Shown one piece after another: positions 58,391 to 64,000 of a stretch of DNA of 64,000 bases (position 1 is its first letter; the number at the start of each line of letters is the position of its first letter). This DNA is from Cognatilysobacter claricitrinus (lineage in GTDB: Bacteria > Pseudomonadota > Gammaproteobacteria > Xanthomonadales > Xanthomonadaceae). Both the position numbers and the translations under genes were made by a program. The DNA is taken from the NCBI RefSeq assembly GCF_045866565.1, contig NZ_BAAFZV010000002.1:62001-126000 (forward strand), read 5' to 3'. The notes under the pieces are model-generated. The model was not told the DNA's origin, did not search any database, and saw nothing but the letters and a program-made list of their open reading frames with translations.

Positions 58391-58624
58391 ATGTCCGCAA
58401 TGCGCTCCGCATTTCTGGTCGTCTTCCTCGCCGGCACCGCCACGGGCTGCGCGAGCATGCATGACTCGTCCGCCGCCTACGTGCCGGCGCCGTCGCACAG
58501 CGTCGCGACCGTGCAGCAGGACGACGAGTACATCGCGCGCGTCGAACAGCAGGCGCGCATCCACGGCGCCGGCGTCACCTGGATCAACCCGCCGATCAAG
58601 CATCGGCATCCCACGCCGCGCTAG
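58391..58624 (+). CDS. Small lipoprotein
   Basis: A 77-residue protein with a lipobox TATGCAS (Cys20) after a short signal sequence. The mature part is about 58 residues, containing QQDDEYIARVEQQARIHGAG and VTWINPPIKHRHP, with no known domain. GGAGG directly before ATG 58391 makes a strong ribosome site. It overlaps the smr gene by 4 bases at their 3' ends. Role unknown; small lipoproteins of this kind can be envelope regulators. Confidence 0.75.
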   Translation: MSAMRSAFLVVFLAGTATGCASMHDSSAAYVPAPSHSVATVQQDDEYIARVEQQARIHGAGVTWINPPIKHRHPTPR

Positions 58625-59169
58625 CGCTTCGCCAGCAGGACGATCACCGCGCCCGTCCCGCCCTGTGCGGGCGGGGCGGAATGGAAGCCGAGCACGTCCG
58701 CGCGCTGGCGAAGCACGCGGTCGACGAGATTCTTGAGCACCGGCGCGCCGCTGCTGTCGAGTTCATCGCCGCCGCGGCCCTTGCCATGGATGACGCGCAC
58801 GCAGCCGACGCCATGGCGTCGCGCGTCGGCAAGGAATTCGCGAAGCAGTGACTGGGCCTGCCGCGCATCGAGGCCGTGCAGGTCGATCTCTTCCTGCGCC
58901 GACAGCTCGCCGCGCTTGAGGCGCCCGAACGTCAACGGCGGCAGGCGCTCGTCGCGGTGACTCAATACGTCGCCGGCGCCCAGCAGCTGTTCGTCGAGAG
59001 CCAACCTGAACTCGCTGGCTGCGGCTGCTTCGTCGCGTTCCGCCATGCGCGCGCGCGGCCTAGGCTTTGGCGCGGCAGGCGGCGGAGGCGGCGCGTCGAC
59101 CGGGCGCACGGGGCCGACCGCCTGCCGGAACAGTTCGAGATCGTCGTCGCCCGGATCGTTGTCGCCCAT
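58621..59169 (-). CDS. Smr domain endonuclease-like protein
   Basis: A 182-residue cytoplasmic protein. The C-terminal Smr domain (about residues 95-182) reads EEIDLHGLDARQAQSLLREF, GVGCVRVIHGKGRGGDELDS, VLKNLVDRVLRQRADVLGFH, with the LDxHG and HGKG motifs of MutS2-type nicking endonucleases and SmrA/SmrB. The N-terminal part is Pro/Arg-rich. It is inverted relative to the surrounding housekeeping genes and converges with the lipoprotein gene. Confidence 0.9.
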   Translation of the reverse strand: MGDNDPGDDDLELFRQAVGPVRPVDAPPPPPAAPKPRPRARMAERDEAAAASEFRLALDEQLLGAGDVLSHRDERLPPLTFGRLKRGELSAQEEIDLHGLDARQAQSLLREFLADARRHGVGCVRVIHGKGRGGDELDSSGAPVLKNLVDRVLRQRADVLGFHSAPPAQGGTGAVIVLLAKR

Positions 59170-59302
59170 GCCGCCAGCGTAGCCGGCCGACGCGCGCATC
59201 GGTGCGACGTCGTCGTCATCGCGCGAATGGGCGCCCGAAGCATTCGGCTATCATGAGTGCCCGCCGTCGCCGGCGGTTCCTCCACCCGGCGCACCGTATC
59301 GA

Positions 59303-60088
59303 ATGCGAGTTCTTGTCAGTAACGACGACGGCGTGGACGCGCCGGGCATCCGCGTCCTCGCGGACCACCTGCGCGCCGCCGGCCATAGCGTCATCACCGT
59401 CGCGCCTGATCGCGACCGCTCCGGCGCGAGCAATTCCCTCACCCTCGACATGCCCGTGCGCGTGGTCCGCCAGGACGCGCAGACGTTCCGCGTGTTCGGC
59501 ACGCCCACCGACTGTGTGCACGTCGCGCTGACCGGGATGCTCGACGAGGAGCCGGACATCGTCGTGTCCGGCATCAACAACACCGCGAACCTCGGCGACG
59601 ACGTCATCTATTCGGGCACCGTCGCCGCCGCGATGGAAGGCCGCTTCCTGGGCCTGCCGGCGATCGCCGTGTCGCTGGCGACCGCGGACCACGTCGGCCG
59701 TCATTACGAAACGGCGGCGCGCGCGGCGGTCGAGTTGGTCGCGCGCCTGGCGGTCGATCCGTTGCCCGCCGACACCATCCTCAACGTCAACGTGCCCGAC
59801 GTTCCGTGGAATGAACTCGCCGGCTTCGAAGTCGGCCGCCTCGGCAATCGCCACCGCGCCGAAGCGTGCGTGTCGCAGGTCGATCCGCGCGGCCGCCAGT
59901 GGTACTGGATCGGCGCCGCCGGACCCGAGCAGGACGCTGGCCCCGGCACCGATTTCCACGCCGTGCGCCGCGGTTGCGTGTCGATCACGCCGATCCACGT
60001 CGATCTCACGCGCTTCCAGGCGCTGGAGCAGGTCGCCGGCTGGGTCGGTGGGCTCGCCGAAACGCTGCGCCTGCGGGCGGACGCATGA
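59303..60088 (+). CDS. surE: 5'/3'-nucleotidase SurE
   Basis: A 261-residue phosphatase acting on nucleoside 5' and 3' monophosphates. MRVLVSNDDGVDAPGIRVLA with the metal Asp pair, DRDRSGASNSLTLDMPVRVV, DIVVSGINNTANLGDDVIYS and GTVAAAMEGRFLGLPAIAVS are the family blocks. Its stop overlaps pcm by 4 bases, the usual stationary-phase pair. Confidence 0.97.
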   Translation: MRVLVSNDDGVDAPGIRVLADHLRAAGHSVITVAPDRDRSGASNSLTLDMPVRVVRQDAQTFRVFGTPTDCVHVALTGMLDEEPDIVVSGINNTANLGDDVIYSGTVAAAMEGRFLGLPAIAVSLATADHVGRHYETAARAAVELVARLAVDPLPADTILNVNVPDVPWNELAGFEVGRLGNRHRAEACVSQVDPRGRQWYWIGAAGPEQDAGPGTDFHAVRRGCVSITPIHVDLTRFQALEQVAGWVGGLAETLRLRADA

Positions 60089-60762
60089 CCATGCGCATGC
60101 ATCTGAAACCCGAGGCGACGGGCAGCGGGCTGACCTCGCAACGGGTGCGCGACCGCCTGGTCGAGCGCCTGCGCGCGAACGGCATCGTCGACGAGCGCGT
60201 GCTCAACGCGATCCGCACCGTGCCGCGTCACCTGTTCGTCGACGAAGTGCTGGCGTCGCGCGCCTACGAAGACACCGCGCTACCGATCGGCCACGGGCAG
60301 ACGATCTCGCAGCCGTGGGTGGTTGCGCGGATGACCGAAGCGCTGATCGAGTCGCAACCGAAGAAGGTGCTCGAGATCGGCACCGGGTCGGGCTACCAGG
60401 CCGCCGTGCTGGCCGCGCTCGGTCTGGAAGTGCACACCGTCGAGCGCATCGGCGAGCTGCTGCGTGTCGCGCGCAAGCGCCTGCGCCAACTCGGCCTCAC
60501 CGTCCGAACGAAGCATGACGACGGCCGCATCGGCTGGCCCGAGAACGCGCCGTTCGATGCGATCCTCGTCACCGCGGGCGCGCCTGCGCTGGTCGATGCG
60601 TTGAAGGCGCAGCTCGTGCCGGGCGGCACGCTGATCGCGCCGGTCGGGCCCGCGAACGCCCAGTCGCTGATGCGCATCCGCCAGCGCGAGGACGGCAGCT
60701 TCGAGGAGCAGGTGCTCGCGCCCGTGGTATTCGTGCCGCTGCTGTCGGGCATCGTGGATTGA
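60085..60762 (+). CDS. pcm: Protein-L-isoaspartate O-methyltransferase
   Basis: A 225-residue repair enzyme methylating isoaspartyl residues in aged proteins. VPRHLFVDEVLASRAYEDTA, LPIGHGQTISQPWVVARMTE, then VLEIGTGSGYQAAVLAALGL (SAM loop) and ILVTAGAPALVDALKAQL are diagnostic. Start ATG 60085 in the overlap with surE; yqaA follows after 13 bases with a TTG start. Confidence 0.97.
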   Translation: MTMRMHLKPEATGSGLTSQRVRDRLVERLRANGIVDERVLNAIRTVPRHLFVDEVLASRAYEDTALPIGHGQTISQPWVVARMTEALIESQPKKVLEIGTGSGYQAAVLAALGLEVHTVERIGELLRVARKRLRQLGLTVRTKHDDGRIGWPENAPFDAILVTAGAPALVDALKAQLVPGGTLIAPVGPANAQSLMRIRQREDGSFEEQVLAPVVFVPLLSGIVD

Positions 60763-60775
60763 GACGGAGAACCGC

Positions 60776-61390
60776 TTGAAGCTTTTCGCCCCGCTGTACG
60801 ACCGCGCGATCGGATGGGCCCGTCATCGACACGCCGTTCGTTATCTGGCGACGCTGAGCTTCTTCGAGGCGATCATTTTCCCGGTGATGCCGGAAGTGAT
60901 GCTGGCGCCGATGTGCGTCGCGGAGCCGCGTCGTGCGTTCCGTTTCGCCGCGTTGAGCCTGGCGTTTTCGCTGCTCGGCTCGCTGGTCGGTTATGCGCTC
61001 GGTCATTACGCGTTCGAAGCGGTGAAACCGCTGTTCGCCGCTATGGGCATGCTGCCGGCGATCGAGTCCGGCATCCACACCGTGCAGACGAAGATGGCTG
61101 AATCGCCGTGGGCGGTGTTCACGTTCCTGGTGCTCGGTGGCTTCATGCCGATCCCGATGAAGATCTTCACGTGGGCGTCGGGCATCGTCGGCGTGCCGAT
61201 GCTGCAATACATTCCCGCGATGGCGGTCGGACGCGGCAAGCGCGTGTTCCTGCTCGCCGCGGTGATCCGCGCGGGCGGCGAACGCGCGGAGGCAGCGCTG
61301 CGCCGCTACATCGAGCCGATCGGCTGGGTCGCGGTGCTTCTTGTCGTCGCCGGTGTCGGCGTGCTGGCGTGGAGGGCGCACGGCGCATGA
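60776..61390 (+). CDS. yqaA: YqaA family membrane protein
   Basis: A 204-residue inner-membrane protein of the SNARE-associated/DedA-like family. LSFFEAIIFPVMPEVMLAPM is the characteristic first block with the conserved Pro-x-x-Pro-Glu, then SLLGSLVGYALGHYAFEAVK, FMPIPMKIFTWASGIVGVPM and a terminal hydrophobic helix. Members relate to lipid scrambling or transport. Starts with TTG at 60776 (GGAG nearby). Its stop overlaps the nlpD start by four bases. Confidence 0.92.
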   Translation: MKLFAPLYDRAIGWARHRHAVRYLATLSFFEAIIFPVMPEVMLAPMCVAEPRRAFRFAALSLAFSLLGSLVGYALGHYAFEAVKPLFAAMGMLPAIESGIHTVQTKMAESPWAVFTFLVLGGFMPIPMKIFTWASGIVGVPMLQYIPAMAVGRGKRVFLLAAVIRAGGERAEAALRRYIEPIGWVAVLLVVAGVGVLAWRAHGA

Positions 61391-62172
61391 GCGGTCATCG
61401 CATTCGTTCGTTCGTCATCGCTGGCGCGGTGACGCTGCTCGCCGCCTGTTCGAGCACCGTGGTGCGCGAATCGTCGGGTGCGCATGCCGGCGCGCAGCGC
61501 GTGTCGACGGCGAAACCCGGTGGCACGACCATCGTGCAGCGCGGCGATACGCTGTATTCGATCGCCACGCGCAACGGCATCAGCGTGCTCGACCTCGCAT
61601 CGTGGAATGCGTTGCCGCCGCCGTACACGATCTATCCGGGACAGCGCCTGCGCCTGTATCCGGGAAGCGCGCGGCCGCCGTCGATTCCGGCGCCTCCGCC
61701 GTCGCGCGGCACGACCGCGCATGTGCCGACCACGCCGCCGCCCGTTCCGCACTACGCGCGTCCGATGCCGCCACCCGTCGTCGTCGCGCCACCGGCGAGC
61801 GGCTTCGCATGGCGATGGCCGGCGGACGGCTCGCTGGTCGGACGTTTCGTGCCGGGTGAACCGACCAAGCAGGGCGTCGACATCGGCGGCAGCGAAGGTT
61901 CGCCCGTGCGTGCCGCTGCGGACGGCACCGTGGTGTATTCGGGTGCGGGCCTGGTCGGCTACGGCGAACTCGTGATCATCAAGCACAACGACCAGTGGCT
62001 GTCCGCGTACGGGCACAACCGGCGTCGACTGGTGAACGAGGGGCAGCTGGTGAAAGCGGGCGACGCGATCGCCGAAATGGGCCACAGCGGCGCACCGCGC
62101 GACATGCTGCATTTCGAGATCCGTTACACCGGCAAACCGGTGGATCCGCTGCTGTACCTGCCCGCGCGCTGA
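61387..62172 (+). CDS. nlpD: Murein hydrolase activator NlpD (LysM-M23 lipoprotein)
   Basis: A 261-residue lipoprotein. Lipobox LLAAC near residue 21, a LysM domain TIVQRGDTLYSIATRNGISV, LDLASWNALPPPYTIYPGQR, a Pro-rich linker, and a C-terminal LytM/M23 domain (GVDIGGSEGSPVRAAADGTV, AYGHNRRRLVNEGQLVKAGD, MLHFEIRYTGKPVDPLLYLP). The zinc-site positions normally His (HxGxD and HxHFE) read QGVDI and MLHFE, so the domain is probably not a peptidase but an activator of AmiC-type amidases for septum splitting, as in other NlpD proteins. Coupled to yqaA. Confidence 0.94.
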   Translation: MSGHRIRSFVIAGAVTLLAACSSTVVRESSGAHAGAQRVSTAKPGGTTIVQRGDTLYSIATRNGISVLDLASWNALPPPYTIYPGQRLRLYPGSARPPSIPAPPPSRGTTAHVPTTPPPVPHYARPMPPPVVVAPPASGFAWRWPADGSLVGRFVPGEPTKQGVDIGGSEGSPVRAAADGTVVYSGAGLVGYGELVIIKHNDQWLSAYGHNRRRLVNEGQLVKAGDAIAEMGHSGAPRDMLHFEIRYTGKPVDPLLYLPAR

Positions 62173-62212
62173 CGGCTTCGACGCCGCATCAGAGCGGCGG
62201 GCGACGGGCGAA

Positions 62213-62587
62213 TCAGCCGCCGAGTATGAATCCGGCGACGATGCGTCGGCCTTCGCCGGCCAGCACGCTGTAGGTGCGCGCCGCGGCGTCGTTGCTCATG
62301 ACTTCGAAGCCGACGCCGGCCTGCAGGCAGGCCGCCTGAGTCGATGCCGGCGCAAAGGCCTGACGGGAACCGCTGCCGATCACGATGACGTCCGGCTTGA
62401 GCGCCAGCAGGGGCTCCAGCAGTTCCGGCGTCAATAATCCGACCGCCGCCACCGGCCAATCCTCGACCAGCACCTCGGGCGACACGACGAAGCTCGTGCT
62501 CAGGCGACGGTCGTTGACCAGCGCCGAACGGCCGTCGGCGCCGCGCAGCACATATGCATGTTCAGGGGTCTCGAGCGTCAGTTGCAT
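62213..62587 (-). CDS. Mth938-like domain protein
   Basis: A 124-residue small alpha/beta protein: LVNDRRLSTSFVVSPEVLVE, AVGLLTPELLEPLLALKPDV, VIVIGSGSRQAFAPASTQAA, GVGFEVMSNDAAARTYSVLA. The order matches the Mth938/NDUFAF3 (DUF498) family, whose function in bacteria is unknown. It is inverted relative to nlpD and precedes yhbY in the same direction. Confidence 0.88.
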   Translation of the reverse strand: MQLTLETPEHAYVLRGADGRSALVNDRRLSTSFVVSPEVLVEDWPVAAVGLLTPELLEPLLALKPDVIVIGSGSRQAFAPASTQAACLQAGVGFEVMSNDAAARTYSVLAGEGRRIVAGFILGG

Positions 62588-62635
62588 GCCGGCTCCTCGT
62601 GGATCGAGTGTCGACGCGCCGCCGTCTGTACGGCG

Positions 62636-62944
62636 TCAGGCGCGCGGCAGGACGATCTGCCGCTTCTCGCGGCTCTGCCGGAACAGCACGGCGGTATGGC
62701 CGATGCGCTGCACGAGCGCCGCACCGGCGGCGTCAGCGAGCCCGTCGATCAGCGCATTGCGCGCTTCGCGGTCCTCGGCGGCCACCTTCACCTTGATGAG
62801 CTCGTGATCCTCGAGCGCCTGGGCGACTTCGGCGACCACCGCCGGCGTCACCCCCTTGCCGCCGACCTGCAACATCGCCTTCAGGCCGTGGGCCTGCCCG
62901 CGGAGAAAACGGATCTGGGCATTCGTCAGGCGGGGCGCGGTCAA
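62636..62944 (-). CDS. yhbY: Ribosome-associated RNA-binding protein YhbY
   Basis: A 102-residue CRM-domain protein: LTNAQIRFLRGQAHGLKAML, QVGGKGVTPAVVAEVAQALE, DHELIKVKVAAEDREARNAL, GAALVQRIGHTAVLFRQ. YhbY binds pre-50S particles. A TTG at 62944 opens this frame without a nearby ATG; the preceding sequence runs into the divergent rlmE region. In proteobacteria yhbY stands divergent from rlmE-ftsH, as it does here. Confidence 0.92.
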   Translation of the reverse strand: MTAPRLTNAQIRFLRGQAHGLKAMLQVGGKGVTPAVVAEVAQALEDHELIKVKVAAEDREARNALIDGLADAAGAALVQRIGHTAVLFRQSREKRQIVLPRA

Positions 62945-63022
62945 GCGGAGGTACCGGGAGCGTGGGGAGGCGCAGGGTATCATGCGGCCTTGCGCCGCCT
63001 TTTCCGGCGCGTGCACATGCCG

Positions 63023-63655
63023 ATGCCGACGCGCAGCAAGTCCAGCCAACGCTGGCTCAAGGAACATTTCTCCGACCCGTACGTGAAGAAGGCGAAGGCC
63101 GAGGGCCTGCGCTCGCGTGCGGCGTACAAGCTCGAGGAACTCGTCGAGCGTGACCGGCTGCTCAAACCCGGCATGGTCGTCGTCGACCTCGGCGCGGCGC
63201 CCGGCGGCTGGTCGCAGTGGGTCCGACAGGCGATGGGCGACAAGGGCCGCGTCATCGCCCTCGACATCCTGGAGATGCCGACGCTGGCCGGCGTCGAATT
63301 CCTGCACGGCGACTTCCGCGAAGACGACGTTCTCGCCCGGCTCGAAGCTTCGCTCAACGGACTGCCGGTAGACCTTGTGCTGTCGGACATGGCCCCCAAC
63401 ATGAGCGGTATGGACGCGGTGGACCTGCCGCGCTCCATGCACCTGGCGGAGCTCGCGATGGATTTCGCCGACCGGCACCTGCGTGTCGGCGGCAATTTCC
63501 TCATCAAGCTCTTCCAGGGCGTGGGGTTCGACGACTACGTGAAGGAGCTTCGGCGGCGTTACGACAAGGTCGTGATCCGCAAACCGGCAGCCTCCCGCAA
63601 ACGGTCGCCGGAGGTCTATGCGCTCGCGCAGGGCCGTCGATCGGAGATGAAGTAA
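63023..63655 (+). CDS. rlmE: 23S rRNA 2'-O-methyltransferase RlmE
   Basis: A 210-residue methyltransferase of U2552 in 23S rRNA (FtsJ/RrmJ). RSKSSQRWLKEHFSDPYVKK is the family opening; VVVDLGAAPGGWSQWVRQAM binds SAM, DLVLSDMAPNMSGMDAVDLP carries the catalytic Asp and NFLIKLFQGVGFDDYV a catalytic Lys. The ATG 63023 gives MPTRSKSS; ATG 63017 in the same frame would add two residues. Divergent from yhbY, followed by ftsH. Confidence 0.97.
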   Translation: MPTRSKSSQRWLKEHFSDPYVKKAKAEGLRSRAAYKLEELVERDRLLKPGMVVVDLGAAPGGWSQWVRQAMGDKGRVIALDILEMPTLAGVEFLHGDFREDDVLARLEASLNGLPVDLVLSDMAPNMSGMDAVDLPRSMHLAELAMDFADRHLRVGGNFLIKLFQGVGFDDYVKELRRRYDKVVIRKPAASRKRSPEVYALAQGRRSEMK

Positions 63656-63811
63656 GGTGGCTCGAGGCCGTTAACGTCCGAAGGCAAGCCCTCGGTCAGG
63701 CCGCGATGCGATGACGGTGCTGCAAGCGGCCGTCGCCGCACCGGGTTGCGTGACCCGCGCTTGAAGGCGCGTACAGGATGTGCGTGCTTCAATGACACAC
63801 AAGGTATGAAG

Positions 63812-64000
63812 ATGAACGACTTGGCCAAGAATCTTTTGCTGTGGGTGGTAGTCGCCGTCGTGCTGATGGTGGTCTTCCAGGCCTTCGGCCCGCGCAGCGC
63901 CCAGACGGAGACGCTGGCCTACGACCAGTTCATCCAACAGGTGCAGTCCGATCGCGTGCAGAAGGTGCAGATCGCCGAGGACCGCACGACGATCGCGGGC
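63812..64000 (+). CDS. ftsH: ATP-dependent zinc metalloprotease FtsH, 5' end only
   Basis: The window ends after 63 codons. MNDLAKNLLLWVVVAVVLMV is the N-terminal membrane helix of FtsH, followed by the start of the periplasmic domain, TETLAYDQFIQQVQSDRVQK. The AAA ATPase and HEAGH protease site lie beyond the window. AAGG at 63801-63804 places ATG 63812; ATG 63806 is possible. The rlmE-ftsH order is conserved in gammaproteobacteria. Confidence 0.93.
   Translation, partial: MNDLAKNLLLWVVVAVVLMVVFQAFGPRSAQTETLAYDQFIQQVQSDRVQKVQIAEDRTTIAG

Noticed and set aside
1..64000. CRISPR arrays, transfer RNA or ribosomal RNA genes, insertion sequences
   Set aside because: No regularly spaced repeats, no cloverleaf-like segment with GTTCGANTC and acceptor stems, and no transposase-like protein were seen in any gap. 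A GTTCGATC at 13-20 lacks the other tRNA elements.

Overview
The window is very GC-rich and densely coded, with short intergenic gaps, GTG and TTG starts and many 1-8 bp gene overlaps. The block pyrG-kdsA-eno-ftsB-ispD-ispF-truD-(smr)-surE-pcm-yqaA-nlpD followed by yhbY/rlmE/ftsH is characteristic of Xanthomonadaceae (Lysobacteraceae). Two secreted thermolysin-type proteases, many lipoproteins and a type IV secretion effector with a Xanthomonadales delivery domain point to a Lysobacter-like (or Luteimonas/Stenotrophomonas-like) gammaproteobacterium. No tRNA, rRNA, CRISPR, insertion sequence or prophage was recognised.

Layout. 1-8.1 kb holds histidine utilisation genes (hutI, hutF, hutU) interspersed with a lipoprotein phosphodiesterase and small secreted proteins. 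8.2-10.1 kb holds small secreted or membrane proteins and an acetyltransferase. 10.1-13.3 kb is the most accessory-looking part: a 0.73 kb gene-free stretch with three intrinsic-terminator-like hairpins, a small unknown ORF, then a DUF2235 lipase effector carrying a C-terminal XVIPCD with an upstream lipoprotein that is probably its immunity protein. 13.5-17.4 kb is ybbP-ybbA-tesA. 17.4-24.5 kb holds small metabolic and regulatory genes, including two EamA exporters around a LysR regulator. 24.6-36.9 kb holds a TonB-dependent receptor, a BON protein, motAB behind a sigma-28-like promoter, a cyclophilin, a PadR/HAAS pair, a PHA depolymerase-like protein, a HemJ-like protein and an alkaline phosphatase. 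37-40.9 kb holds a dicarboxylate/amino acid symporter, a thioesterase, two NlpC/P60 hydrolases and SlyD. 41-44.5 kb is a tandem pair of M4 metalloproteases. 44.9-48.4 kb is an amino-acid oxidoreductase, glutathione reductase and hutG. 48.4-50.9 kb is an orphan Xre/MbcA-type antitoxin-like protein and parE. 51.8-64 kb is the conserved housekeeping block, truncated inside ftsH.

Functional picture. The hut genes form the five-step Pseudomonas-type route (urocanate, imidazolonepropionate, formiminoglutamate, formylglutamate, glutamate) but are split between two loci, and hutH is not in the window. The effector and lipoprotein, secreted proteases and cell-wall hydrolases fit a predatory, bacteria-killing lifestyle; the secretion apparatus itself lies elsewhere. 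The housekeeping block couples CTP, KDO, glycolysis, division, isoprenoid and repair functions with extensive start/stop overlap.

Limits: all functional calls rest on motif recognition from the translated sequence; no database search was possible.
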